From Streptomyces sp. PKU-EA00015 (GTDB lineage Bacteria; Actinomycetota; Actinomycetes; Streptomycetales; Streptomycetaceae), in contig NZ_JABZEE010000032.1 of assembly GCF_013387495.1 (NCBI RefSeq), positions 1 to 64,000 on the forward strand: a DNA stretch of 64,000 nt, given 5' to 3'. Each line of letters opens with the position of its first letter. The first letter of the stretch is position 1. Below, piece by piece: positions 24,954 to 33,433 of the stretch. Position numbers and translations under genes: made by a program. Below the pieces are notes generated by a model. It worked only from the letters and a program-made list of their open reading frames with translations. It made no database searches and was not told the DNA's origin.

Positions 24954-26606
24954 CTAAACCCGGGAACGCAGTTCCCGCCTGAGGATCTTCCCACTTGTGG
25001 TCTTGGGGAGCTCCGGCAGGATCGCTACTTCCCTGGGGTATTTGTAGGCGGCGAGCCGCTGCTCGCAGTAGGACGACAGCTCGTCGGGCCCGACGTCCGC
25101 CCCCGGGCGCAGGCTGACGTACGCCTTGACCGTCTCCCCGCGGTAGGAGTCCGGCACGCCGACGACGGCCGCTTCGCGGACCGCCGGGTGCGTGTAGAGG
25201 ACGTCCTCGACCTCGCGGGGCCAGACCTTGAACCCGGAGGCGTTGATCATGTCCTTCTTGCGGTCGACGACGTAGAGCCAGCCGTCCGCGTCCATGAAGC
25301 CGATGTCGCCGGTGCGCAGTTCGCCGTCCGGGAACGCCGCGGCGGTGGCCTCGGGGAGCCGCCAGTAGCCGGGCACGACCTGCGGGCCGCGCACGGCGAT
25401 CTCGCCCTGTTCGCCGAGGGGCACCTCGTCGCCCTTCTCGTCGACGATCCGCACGACGGTGTCGGGGCCGGGCAGGCCCACGGACAGGGTGCCGGAGGCC
25501 GGGTCGACCGGCGCCTCCTTCTCCGGGGGCACGGACGCACAGGGCGCGGTGCACTCGGTGAGCCCGTAGCCGTTGCGTATGTACGGCCCGAAACCGGCGC
25601 GGAACTTCTCCACCAGCGCGGGCGGCACGGGCGCGCCGCCCGAGGAGATCACGGCGAAGGAGGCGAAGTGCTCGCGGGTGGCGGCGGGATGCGCGGCCAG
25701 GGCCATGAACGCGGTCGACGGGCCGACGGTGTACGCCGGCCTGTGCTCGGCGAAGGCGTCGAGGACGACGCCCGCCTCGAAGCGGTAGGCGAGCGCGAGG
25801 GTGCCCGCGTTGGCGATGCAGACGGCGAGCTGGCAGACCATGCCGGTGATGTGGAAGAGGGGCGCGAGGGCGAAGTAGCAGGCGCCTTCGGGGACGGGGT
25901 GGCCGGTGCGCTGGCGTTCGGCGTTGTAGGTGATGCCGCCGTGGAGGTTCATCGCCCCCTTGGGGGTGCCGCTGGTGCCCGACGTGTAGCTGATCAAGGC
26001 GACGTCCGTGGCACCGAGTTCGCGTCCGGTCGGCGCCGGGAGGCGCCGGCGGGCGACGCTGAGCAGGTCGTCGGCGTCCTCGGCCCGCGGAGCCCGCTCG
26101 AAGGAGAGGACGCGCTCGTCGTGCCGCGTCTGGAGGTCGAGCTCGCAGGCGGTGAGCACGACGCGCACGGAAGAGGCGGCGGCGCAGTCGCGCAGGTACG
26201 CCTCCCATGCCCGGTCGGAGCAGATCAGCGCGGTGGCCCCGGAGTCGGCGAGGACATGGGCGACCTCGCCCGTCTTGTACATCGGGTTGAGCGGGACGAC
26301 GGTCGCGCCGGCCTTCCAGGCGCCGAGCAGCGCGATGACGAACTGCGGGCTGTTCTGGAGCATGAGGGCGACGCGGTCGCCGCGGGCGACACCGCGCTCG
26401 GCGAGGTGGGCGGCGACGGAGTCGGAGAGGTCGTCGGTCTCCCGGTAGCTCAGCCGGCCGTCGAAGTAGGCGAGCGCGGGGTGTTCCGGGGCGCGGGCGA
26501 CGGCCGCGCGGAAGGAGTGCACGACGGTCGGGAGCGGGGTGACGGGGGCACGCTGCGCTTCGGTCAGCTGCCCGAGCCACGGCTGCGCGGCGTAGGGGGA
26601 GCTCAT
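24954..26606 (-). CDS. Acyl-CoA synthetase (AMP-forming)
   Basis: A 550-aa ANL-superfamily ligase that activates a carboxylic acid to acyl-CoA via acyl-AMP. The AMP-binding P-loop is ISYTSGTSGTPKGAMN, then NGYGLTECTAP, the hinge region TGDIGFMDADGWLYVVDRKK, and the catalytic Lys in PKTTSGKILRREL. The chain length is not readable from sequence. The ATG at 26606 overlaps the SDR stop as ATGA. With the SDR and the opposed kinase/dehydrogenase pair it fits the LvaE role of levulinate or 4-hydroxyacid activation. Confidence 0.9.
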   Translation of the reverse strand: MSSPYAAQPWLGQLTEAQRAPVTPLPTVVHSFRAAVARAPEHPALAYFDGRLSYRETDDLSDSVAAHLAERGVARGDRVALMLQNSPQFVIALLGAWKAGATVVPLNPMYKTGEVAHVLADSGATALICSDRAWEAYLRDCAAASSVRVVLTACELDLQTRHDERVLSFERAPRAEDADDLLSVARRRLPAPTGRELGATDVALISYTSGTSGTPKGAMNLHGGITYNAERQRTGHPVPEGACYFALAPLFHITGMVCQLAVCIANAGTLALAYRFEAGVVLDAFAEHRPAYTVGPSTAFMALAAHPAATREHFASFAVISSGGAPVPPALVEKFRAGFGPYIRNGYGLTECTAPCASVPPEKEAPVDPASGTLSVGLPGPDTVVRIVDEKGDEVPLGEQGEIAVRGPQVVPGYWRLPEATAAAFPDGELRTGDIGFMDADGWLYVVDRKKDMINASGFKVWPREVEDVLYTHPAVREAAVVGVPDSYRGETVKAYVSLRPGADVGPDELSSYCEQRLAAYKYPREVAILPELPKTTSGKILRRELRSRV

Positions 26607-27367
26607 CGGCCCGCCTCTTCCCACTTCTGCTGGATGTGGTTCATTCCGGCGATCCAGCGGTCGGTCTCGGTGGCGCGCGCCGCGTAGTAGCCGGCGACCT
26701 CCGGGTGCGGCAGGACGAGGAAGCGGTCCTCGTCCATCGCGGCGAACAGGGCGTCGGCGACGTCCTCGGGCTCGATCGCGGTCGGCTTGAGGACGATGTC
26801 GCCGGCCGATCCGGTGGCGGTGAGCATGTCGGTGCGTACGCCCTGCGGGCAGATGGCGTGGACCTTGAGGCCGCGGTGGCGGTAGGTCAGAGAGAGCCAC
26901 TCGGCATAGGCGAGCGCTCCGTGCTTGGTGACGCTGTAGGGCGCGGCCCCGATCATCGTGAGCAGCCCGGCGGCGGAGACGGTGGAGACGAAGCGGCCGC
27001 TGCCGCGCTCCAGCCAGTCGGGCAGCAGGGCGCGGCTCGCCCGGACGTGTGCCATGACGTTGACGTCCCAGGCGGAGGCCCAGACGTCCTCGTCCGCGAA
27101 GGCGTCGCCGCCCGAGCCGAGGCCGGCGTTGGCGCAGTAGACGTCGACGACGCCGCCGAGGGCGTCCCGGGCCTCGTCGACGACGTAGGAGGCGTCGCCG
27201 GGTACGGCGGTGCCGCCGATCTCGTCGGCGACGGCCTTGGCCTTGTCCGCGTCGATGTCGTTGACCACGACCCGGGCGCCCTCGGCGGCGAACCGGCGGG
27301 CAAGGGCGGCCCCGATTCCGCCGCCCGCTCCCGTGACAACGACCCCTGCGCCCCGCACCGTGCTCAT
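26603..27367 (-). CDS. Short-chain dehydrogenase/reductase
   Basis: A 254-aa NAD(P)-dependent oxidoreductase. The cofactor motif is GAGGGIGAALARRFA, then NDIDADKAKAVADEIGG, which favours NAD(H) because of the acidic residue after beta-2. The catalytic triad is in STVSAAGLLTMIGAAPYSVTK (Ser, Tyr, Lys). It leads the operon and is translationally coupled to the ligase. In the levulinate pathway an SDR (LvaD) reduces 4-ketoacyl-CoA to 4-hydroxyacyl-CoA, which fits here. The ATG at 27367 follows GCGGAGCTTG. A frame running 228 bases further upstream is rejected because it covers the operator. Confidence 0.85.
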   Translation of the reverse strand: MSTVRGAGVVVTGAGGGIGAALARRFAAEGARVVVNDIDADKAKAVADEIGGTAVPGDASYVVDEARDALGGVVDVYCANAGLGSGGDAFADEDVWASAWDVNVMAHVRASRALLPDWLERGSGRFVSTVSAAGLLTMIGAAPYSVTKHGALAYAEWLSLTYRHRGLKVHAICPQGVRTDMLTATGSAGDIVLKPTAIEPEDVADALFAAMDEDRFLVLPHPEVAGYYAARATETDRWIAGMNHIQQKWEEAGR

Positions 27368-27404
27368 CAAGCTCCGCCTTTCGCAGCGTCCCGGCTGTTC
27401 AGGC

Positions 27405-27422
27405 AGACTAACCGGTCGGTAT
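27405..27422. promoter_or_regulatory. TetR-type operator upstream of SDR-ligase-TetR operon
   Basis: The sequence holds one full half-site CGGTCGGTAT and a degenerate left half (AGACTAACC). It matches 15 of 18 positions of the ideal palindrome ATACCGACCGGTCGGTAT. It lies 38 bases upstream of the SDR start and within 110 bases of the divergent muramidase gene. Confidence 0.5.
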
Positions 27423-27531
27423 GCCCCGGTGGAAGGGGGCGGCCCGACGGCCGTGCCCGGGTCGTTCCCCCAGGGCGTCAGGAGCGCTAGCGTGCGTGGC
27501 CATGACAGACGGCGATCACGGAGGTAGCTCG

Positions 27532-28773
27532 ATGAGCCTTTCCAGACGGGGTTTGCTGGCCGCCGGCGGCGCGGTGGGGGCCCTGGCCGCGACATCCGCC
27601 ACGCCCGCCGCCGCCCATACGGGCCGCGGCCGCGTGCGCACCGGTTTCGAGCGGCTGGCCGCCGACGGATACGCGCTCCTGGCCGGCGAACGGGTCGGCG
27701 TGGTCACCAATCCGACCGGCATCACGCGCGACGTCCGGCACATCGTGGACGTCATGCACGCCGACGACCGCGTGAACCTGGTCGCGGTCTTCGGACCCGA
27801 GCACGGCTTCCGCGGCACGGCGCAGGCGGGCGGCTCCGAGGGACGCTACGACGACCCCGCGACCGGCCTGCCGGTCTACGACACGTACCTGAAGAGCGGC
27901 CGGCCGCTGGCCGACATCTTCACCGCGTCCGGTGTGGACACGGTCGTCTTCGACATCCAGGACGCCGGGGCCCGCTTCTACACCTACATCTGGACCCTCT
28001 TCGACTGCATGCAGGCCGCCGAGCTCGCGGGCAAGCGGTTCGTGGTGCTCGACCGGCCGAATCCGGTGACCGGCCGGGCGGCGCTGGGACCCGTGCTCGA
28101 CAAGGCGTTCGCGACCTTCGTGGGCCGTGAGCCGATCGCGCAGGCGCACGGCATGACCGTCGCCGAACTGGCGCTGCTCTTCAACGCGGAGTTCCTCACG
28201 CGACCGGTCGCACTGGAGACCGTGACGATGACCGGCTGGCGCCGCTCCGACTTCTACGACGAGACCGGGCTGCCCTGGGTGCCGCCGAGCCCCAACATGC
28301 CCACACCCGACACCGCCCTCGTCTACTCCGGCACCTGCCTGTTCGAGGGCACGAACCTGTCCGAGGGCCGGGGCACCACCCGCCCCTTCGAGCTCCTGGG
28401 CGCGGAGGGCGTCGACCGCCGCTGGGCCGAGGCCGTGAACGCGACGGACCTGCCCGGCGTCCGCTTCCGCGAGGCGTACTTCGCGCCCACGTTCTCCAAG
28501 TTCCAGGGCAGGACGATCGGCGGCGTCCAACTCCTCGTCCACGACCGGGAGTCCTTCGACCCCGTCCGCACCGGCATCGCGCTGCTGGTGACGGCGAAGC
28601 GCAGCTGGAGCGGATTCGCCTGGCGCGCCGACAACTGGATCGACAAGCTGACCGGTTCCACCAAGGTGCGCACGCTCATCGACGCGGGGGCGGACACCGA
28701 CGAGGTGGTGGGCGCGTGGCGGGACGAACTGGCCGCGTTCCGCGCGGTACGGCGGCGCTATCTGCGGTACTGA
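27532..28773 (+). CDS. Tat-exported exo-beta-N-acetylmuramidase, NamZ/DUF1343 family
   Basis: A 413-aa protein with a twin-arginine leader (SLSRRGLLAAGGAVGALAA) and cleavage near AAAHTG. The DUF1343 domain follows, with GVVTNPTGITRD, AVFGPEHGFRGTAQAG, TVVFDIQDAGARFYTYIW and WVPPSPNMPTPDTALVYSGT. NamZ of Bacillus removes N-acetylmuramic acid from the non-reducing end of peptidoglycan fragments, so a role in cell-wall recycling is expected. The start at 27532 follows GGAGG; an in-frame ATG at 27502 lacks such a site. It is divergent from the SDR operon. Confidence 0.87.
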   Translation: MSLSRRGLLAAGGAVGALAATSATPAAAHTGRGRVRTGFERLAADGYALLAGERVGVVTNPTGITRDVRHIVDVMHADDRVNLVAVFGPEHGFRGTAQAGGSEGRYDDPATGLPVYDTYLKSGRPLADIFTASGVDTVVFDIQDAGARFYTYIWTLFDCMQAAELAGKRFVVLDRPNPVTGRAALGPVLDKAFATFVGREPIAQAHGMTVAELALLFNAEFLTRPVALETVTMTGWRRSDFYDETGLPWVPPSPNMPTPDTALVYSGTCLFEGTNLSEGRGTTRPFELLGAEGVDRRWAEAVNATDLPGVRFREAYFAPTFSKFQGRTIGGVQLLVHDRESFDPVRTGIALLVTAKRSWSGFAWRADNWIDKLTGSTKVRTLIDAGADTDEVVGAWRDELAAFRAVRRRYLRY

Positions 28774-29054
28774 GCACGCGGCGGGTGGGCATCGCCCCAC
28801 CGGGAAGGGCGCCCGGACATGCGCACCGCGCCTCGCACGGCCCGCGAGTGGCCGGGAGTGACCCGTCCGACGAGGAGCATCGGCAGCGCGTGGCCGGCCG
28901 AGCCCGAGCCCGTGCGGCTGGGGCACGTCGTACGACGTCCTGATCGGTCCGCACCGGGCCGGGGCGGCCGACCGGCTCCGACCGCTTCCGGGGTATGGCC
29001 GTTTCTCCCCTTGCGCAGGATCCTGTGGTGACGGGCCAAGGGGAGGGGCGGGCC

Positions 29055-30347
29055 ATGTCGGGGACAGGTGTGCGACCGTACCGGGAGATCACTTTCGACG
29101 CGGACGGCGATGTGCTGGGGCCGTACGGCGCGCTCATGGAACAGGACGTCACCGACCTGGTGATGTTCGCCCACGGGTGGAACAACTCCCCGGGCACGGC
29201 CCGGCGGCTCTACGCGTCGTTCTTCGCTCCGTTCCCCAAGCTGGTGGCGCAGACCCCGCAGGCACGGCTGGGGTACGCGGGCGTCGTCTGGCCCTCGATG
29301 CGGTTCTCGGACGAGCCGATCCCCGACGTCGAACCACCGGCCGCCGGTGCCCAGCCGTCGGGCCCCGGCCTGGACGGGGCGACCCGCGCGGTGCTCGCCG
29401 AGCTGTTCCCCGGGCATCGCGAGACCGTCGAGCGGCTCGCGCGACTGCTGGACGAGCAGCCGGAGTCGCGGGCCGCCTTCGCCGAGTTCGGCAGGCTGGC
29501 GCGGGAGTTGGCGGCCACGCCGCCCGGCGGTATGGAGGCGGGCTTCGCCGAGGACCTGCCGCACGACGAGCAGAGCCCGCCCGCGGTGCTGTACGAGGAC
29601 ACGCTCACCCTGTGCCGCAGGCTGGCCGCCGCCCTGGAGGCGGAGTCCGGGTCGCTGTACGGCGCGCTGCCGTTCGGCGGCGGACTGCGCTGCGCGTGGC
29701 GGGGCGCGAAGGAGTTGCTGCGGCAGACGACGTACTACGCGATGAAGCGCCGCGCGGGGACGGTCGGCGAGCTGGGGCTCGGGCCGCTGCTGGGCCTGCT
29801 GGCCCGTTCGGCGCCGCGGCTGCGGGTGCACCTCGTCGGGCACAGCCAGGGGGCGCGGCTGGTGGCGTTCGCGCTGCGGGGGCTGCCGGAGGGCGCGGAC
29901 AACGTGAAGTCGGTGACGCTGCTCCAAGGCGCCCTGTCGCACTACGCGTTCGCGTGCGGCCTGCCGCACGCCCCGCACAGCGCGGGCGCGCTCGCCGCTG
30001 TGCAGGAGCGGGTCGACGGGCCGGTGGTCGCCTGCTACTCGCGGCACGACAGTGCGCTCGGCGTGTTCTACCCGCTGGCCTCTGCCCTCGCCGGGGACTC
30101 GGCGTCGGCGGCCGGTGGCGACCGGCGGTGGTGGGCGATGGGCCACGACGGCATTCAGGCCGTCGCGGGCACGTCGCGGCTGACGCTGGAGGAGGCGCTG
30201 CGCGACGGCCTGCCGGACTCGGGATGCGTCAGCGTGGACGCGGCGCAGGTGGTGCGGAGGGGCGGGCCGCCTGCGGGTGCGCACAGTGACATCTGCCATG
30301 AGGAACTGGCCCGGGTGGTGTTGTCGGCGGGGCGGGTCGGCCGCTGA
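29055..30347 (+). CDS. Serine hydrolase with alpha/beta-hydrolase fold
   Basis: A 430-aa cytosolic protein without signal peptide. Beta-strand and oxyanion region read LVMFAHGWNNSPGTARRLYA, and the nucleophile elbow is VHLVGHSQGARL (GHSQG). A candidate acid-base pair is in VVACYSRHDSALGVFYPLA and MGHDGIQ. A long insertion of about 130 residues (roughly 85-230) probably forms a lid. I do not recognise a specific substrate; lipase or esterase is the broad guess. The ATG at 29055 has GGGGAGG upstream. The 281 bp before it show no gene. Confidence 0.72.
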   Translation: MSGTGVRPYREITFDADGDVLGPYGALMEQDVTDLVMFAHGWNNSPGTARRLYASFFAPFPKLVAQTPQARLGYAGVVWPSMRFSDEPIPDVEPPAAGAQPSGPGLDGATRAVLAELFPGHRETVERLARLLDEQPESRAAFAEFGRLARELAATPPGGMEAGFAEDLPHDEQSPPAVLYEDTLTLCRRLAAALEAESGSLYGALPFGGGLRCAWRGAKELLRQTTYYAMKRRAGTVGELGLGPLLGLLARSAPRLRVHLVGHSQGARLVAFALRGLPEGADNVKSVTLLQGALSHYAFACGLPHAPHSAGALAAVQERVDGPVVACYSRHDSALGVFYPLASALAGDSASAAGGDRRWWAMGHDGIQAVAGTSRLTLEEALRDGLPDSGCVSVDAAQVVRRGGPPAGAHSDICHEELARVVLSAGRVGR

Positions 30348-30461
30348 AACAGGGGCGTGATCCGGTCGACATGACACGTCCCGATTTTCGATGGAGCCGA
30401 AACGGGCACTCCTACGTCCATTCTTCAACGCCGATGTACCAGCGACGGAGGTGTCGACGCG

Positions 30462-31073
30462 ATGGCCGGTTTCCGGAGTCTTGCGAGACAGGTGCGTGAC
30501 GTGCGGTGTGACCTGGCGCTGCGGCGCTACTCACTGCGCAAGTGCCTGGAGAGGTTCGCCCCTTATGGGCATCGGGCCACTTGGAACCATCTGTGCGCGA
30601 GGCACAGCATCGAGCCCGAGGACAGGGCCCCCGATCCGGCGCGGCTGGTGGCCGCACTGGAGGAGTTGGAGCGGGCGCGGGCGGTATGGCTCGCGTACGA
30701 GGAGAACTTCGCGGACCGCCGTAAACGGGAGAAGCACGAGGGGCTGCGGCGGCCCGGACACATCGACGACTGGCACCGCAGGACGTGGGGCGGGAACGGG
30801 GTCGCGCGCTGCGACAGCCCCGGGACACATCCCTCCGAGCCGCTGGACGAGGTGCTGCGCAGGCTGATCGGCGCGCTGGAGACGGAGCCCGGGGACGCGT
30901 GCCCGGTGTGCAGGGGAACGCACATCGTGTGGCGACAGGACCTGGAGCACGAGCCCTTCTTCGGCCCGGTCTGCACCGGCTGCGGGATCGTGGTGCCGCA
31001 GCCCGTCCTCACACTGGAGGCGGTGACCGCGGCGAAGCGCGCGGGGCGCCGGGAGCTCGCCTCGGTCGCATGA
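30462..31073 (+). CDS. Hypothetical protein with C-terminal zinc ribbon
   Basis: A 203-aa basic protein. The first 110 residues are helical and rich in Arg and Trp (YSLRKCLERFAPYGHRATWN, HIDDWHRRTWGG). The C-terminal part holds a four-cysteine ribbon, CPVCRGTH with CTGCGI about 30 residues later, which should bind one zinc. No domain name is assigned; nucleic-acid or protein binding is possible. The start at 30462 follows GGAGG. Its TGA stop is the first triplet of a 47-base terminator stem shared with the convergent gene. Confidence 0.65.
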   Translation: MAGFRSLARQVRDVRCDLALRRYSLRKCLERFAPYGHRATWNHLCARHSIEPEDRAPDPARLVAALEELERARAVWLAYEENFADRRKREKHEGLRRPGHIDDWHRRTWGGNGVARCDSPGTHPSEPLDEVLRRLIGALETEPGDACPVCRGTHIVWRQDLEHEPFFGPVCTGCGIVVPQPVLTLEAVTAAKRAGRRELASVA

Positions 31074-31117
31074 GGGACGCCGGTCCCGGGCCGGGGGCCC
31101 GGGACCGGCGTCCCTCA
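31071..31117. terminator. Terminator stem containing both convergent stop codons
   Basis: A perfect 22-bp stem (31071-31092 with 31096-31117) and a GGG loop. The TGA of the zinc-ribbon gene is the first three bases and the TGA of the opposed gene is the last three on the other strand. Confidence 0.85.
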
Positions 31118-31501
31118 TCGCGCGGGCGGCGCCGCGTCCCAGACGGCGTCGCGGAACGCGCGGATCGCGTCGGCCTGTTCCGTGGGCCGGGTCCGCGGGC
31201 CCGAACGTCCGAGGCCAGTCAGGTCGTGAACGTTGAACGCCGTCCACCGGCGCGCGGCCGGCTGCTCGGCGACCTGCGGAAGGATCCGACGCATCGCGGC
31301 GGGGTGGCCGTCGAAGTGGTCCGGCACCTCGTGCGCGTACATCCGCAGGGCCCGGTCGGGCAGGGCCACGTCGGGCGCGCCCAACAGCGCCGTCTCCGCG
31401 GGGAGATGACGGAGGCCGCAGCCCGTCTCGTGGTGGCCGGTCATGCCCGCGAAGACCGCGCGGACGCGGTCCACCGCCGCGGTGAGTGCTGGGGAGGCCA
31501 T
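31115..31501 (-). CDS. Hypothetical protein, 128 aa
   Basis: I do not recognise a family. It is soluble, with a histidine-containing N-terminal part (AGMTGHHETGCGLRHLPAET) and a central MYAHEVPDHFDGHPAAMRRI. It has one Cys and six His; no signal peptide or membrane helix. It is divergent from the RNA ligase gene with 142 bp between starts, which could mean shared control. Confidence 0.6.
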   Translation of the reverse strand: MASPALTAAVDRVRAVFAGMTGHHETGCGLRHLPAETALLGAPDVALPDRALRMYAHEVPDHFDGHPAAMRRILPQVAEQPAARRWTAFNVHDLTGLGRSGPRTRPTEQADAIRAFRDAVWDAAPPAR

Positions 31502-31643
31502 GTGCGCGACGTCCCGTCGAGGAGTCCGTTGGCGGCTCGCGGCCGGACGAGGATCCGGACGCTACCAGACGCGAAATCCCGTGGCCCAGCGGGATTTCGC
31601 TGCCGAGAGTGGGAGCGCTGAGAACCACGACCGAGGAGCCCCG

Positions 31644-32717
31644 ATGTCGACGCTGCGCGTCACCGCCGAAGTCCTGACCGTGCACGAGCACCCGAACGCC
31701 GACGCGCTGGAGCTGGCCCAGGTGGGCCTGTACCGCGCCGTCGTCGCCAAGGGCGTCTATCGCACGGGTGACGCCGCGGTCTATATCCCCGAACAGGCCG
31801 TGCTCCCGGCCGCGCTGATCGACGAGCTCGGTCTGACCGGCCGGCTCGCGGGTGGCGAGGCCAACCGGGTCAAGGCGGTCCGGCTGCGCGGCGAGCTGTC
31901 GCAGGGCATCGTGTGCCGGCCGCGCGCGCTCGCGGACGTCGACCTGGCGAAGGCGGCCGCGGACGGCACCGACTTCGCGGAGCGGCTCGCGATCACCAAG
32001 TGGGCCCCGCCGATCCCGCCCCGGATGAGCGGCGACGTGGAGGCGGCACCGGATCTGCTGCCGTGGGTGGACATCGAGAACCTGCAGCGCTATCCCGGCA
32101 TCTTCGAGCCCGGGGAGGCGGTCGTGATCACCGAGAAGCTGCACGGCTCGGCCTGTCTGGCGACGTACTCCACGGCGGACGGCGGACGGGTGCGGGTCTC
32201 GTCCAAGGGTTTCGGCGCCAAGGGGCTCGCCATCAAGGAGGACCCGGCCAACCTCTACTGGCGGGCGGTGCTCGGGAACGGCGTGCCCAAGATCGCGGCG
32301 CGCCTCGCCGAGCGGCTCGGTGCGAGCCGGGTCGGGGTGTTCGCCGAGGTGTACGGCGCCGGCGTCCAGGACCTCGGTTACGGCAAGGACGCCCGGGCGG
32401 AGAACGGGCTGGGCTATGCCGTGTTCGACATCTCGGCGGAGATCGACGGCCAGGTCCGCTGGCTGGACCCGGCAGCCGTGCTCGGCGGCGAACTGCCGGT
32501 CGTGCCCCGGCTGTTCGCGGGTCCGTACGACGCGGACAAGGTGCTGGAGCTGGCGAGCGGCCGCGAGACGGTGTCGGGGCGGCAGCTGCATCTGCGAGAG
32601 GGCGTCGTCGTCCGGCCGGCGGTGGAGCGGTACAGCCCGGTCACCGGCGGGCGCGCGATCGCGAAGGCGGTGAGCCCGGCGTACCTGACCCGCAAGGGCG
32701 GCACGGAGTTCGAGTAG
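31644..32717 (+). CDS. ATP-dependent RNA ligase, DRB0094/Rnl5 type
   Basis: A 357-aa nucleotidyltransferase. Residues 1-150 form the N-terminal OB-like domain typical of the Deinococcus DraRnl (Rnl5) group (MSTLRVTAEVLTVHEHPNAD, KAVRLRGELSQGIVCRP). Motif I, with the AMP-accepting Lys, is VITEKLHGSACL. Later motifs are VFAEVYGAGVQ, REGVVVRP (motif IV) and RAIAKAVSPAYL (motif V). DraRnl seals 3'-OH/5'-PO4 RNA ends bridged by DNA, a repair activity; the role in Streptomyces is open. The ATG at 31644 follows GAGGAG. Confidence 0.9.
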   Translation: MSTLRVTAEVLTVHEHPNADALELAQVGLYRAVVAKGVYRTGDAAVYIPEQAVLPAALIDELGLTGRLAGGEANRVKAVRLRGELSQGIVCRPRALADVDLAKAAADGTDFAERLAITKWAPPIPPRMSGDVEAAPDLLPWVDIENLQRYPGIFEPGEAVVITEKLHGSACLATYSTADGGRVRVSSKGFGAKGLAIKEDPANLYWRAVLGNGVPKIAARLAERLGASRVGVFAEVYGAGVQDLGYGKDARAENGLGYAVFDISAEIDGQVRWLDPAAVLGGELPVVPRLFAGPYDADKVLELASGRETVSGRQLHLREGVVVRPAVERYSPVTGGRAIAKAVSPAYLTRKGGTEFE

Positions 32718-32729
32718 GAGCAGGCCCGA

Positions 32730-32773
32730 CAGGGCGGGGGCGGAGGTCGATCGTGCCGACCGCTCCCGCCCTG
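32730..32773. terminator. Terminator between RNA ligase and soxR
   Basis: A 14-bp stem with one G-U pair (32730-32743 with 32760-32773) and a nested GTCG/CGAC stem lie between convergent genes. Confidence 0.75.
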
Positions 32774-32845
32774 CACGGCGTCTCGGGCACGGGGCGGGTG
32801 CTGGTGCACGCGCCCCGCGCCCGCGCCCGCGGCGCCGTCCGTGGC

Positions 32846-33325
32846 TCAGGCCCGCTCGGTCTTCGCGCTGCGCCGCTCCGGCAGCAGGCGGGAGCCGGTC
32901 AACCGGTCGCCGAAGACGTCGTCCGGGTTGGACAGCACGCATGTCTGCAACGAGAGGCAGCCGCAGCCGATGCAGTCCGTCAGATGGTCCCGGAGACGGC
33001 TCAACTGCTTGATGCGCTCGTCGAGTTCGCTGCGCCACGCCGCCGACAGGCGGGCCCAGTCCTCGCGGTCGGGGGTGCGTCCCTCGGGCAGTTCGGCGAG
33101 CGCGTCGCGGATCGTGGCGAGCGGGATGCCGACGCGCTGCGCGGCCCGTACGAACGCGACGCGGCGCAGCGCGTCCCTGCTGTAGCGACGCTGGTTCCCG
33201 GCGGTGCGGCGACTGCTGATGAGGCCCTTGGACTCGTAGAAGTGCAGGGCCGACACGGCCGCGCCGCTGCGCGCGGCGAGCTGGCCGACCGTGAGCTCGT
33301 GGATCTTCTCGGGAATCTGTGGCAC
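32846..33325 (-). CDS. soxR: Redox-sensitive MerR-family regulator SoxR
   Basis: A 159-aa regulator. The MerR helix-turn-helix reads ELTVGQLAARSGAAVSALHF then YESKGLISSRRTAGNQRRY. A dimerisation helix follows, then the [2Fe-2S] cluster motif CIGCGCLSLQTC (C-x2-C-x-C-x5-C). Streptomyces SoxR is switched on by oxidation of the cluster by redox-active pigments such as actinorhodin and activates pumps, oxygenases and reductases. The GTG at 33325 opens VPQIPEKIHEL. The longer frame upstream would run into the MaoC promoter. Position agrees with SCO1697. Confidence 0.93.
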   Translation of the reverse strand: MPQIPEKIHELTVGQLAARSGAAVSALHFYESKGLISSRRTAGNQRRYSRDALRRVAFVRAAQRVGIPLATIRDALAELPEGRTPDREDWARLSAAWRSELDERIKQLSRLRDHLTDCIGCGCLSLQTCVLSNPDDVFGDRLTGSRLLPERRSAKTERA

Positions 33326-33377
33326 CCCTCGGAGCCTACTGGTCGTCCGTTGACAAGTGCGGCACTCCCCCACCATG

Positions 33378-33393
33378 CTGAGCAAGCGCTTAG
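33378..33393. promoter_or_regulatory. Candidate TetR-B operator upstream of maoC-like gene
   Basis: TGAGCAAGCGCTTAGA, 40 bases before the dehydratase start, matches the site at 34553-34568 in 14 of 16 positions. It contains the palindrome AAGCGCTT. Confidence 0.6.
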
Positions 33394-33433
33394 ACATGGG
33401 CTTTCGGAGATGTGAGAGGCAGGGAGCAGGAAC

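Noticed and set aside
33326..33377. SoxR box upstream of soxR
   Set aside because: The TTGACAAGTGC sequence near 33353 lacks the dyad expected of a SoxR box, so I do not call it an operator.
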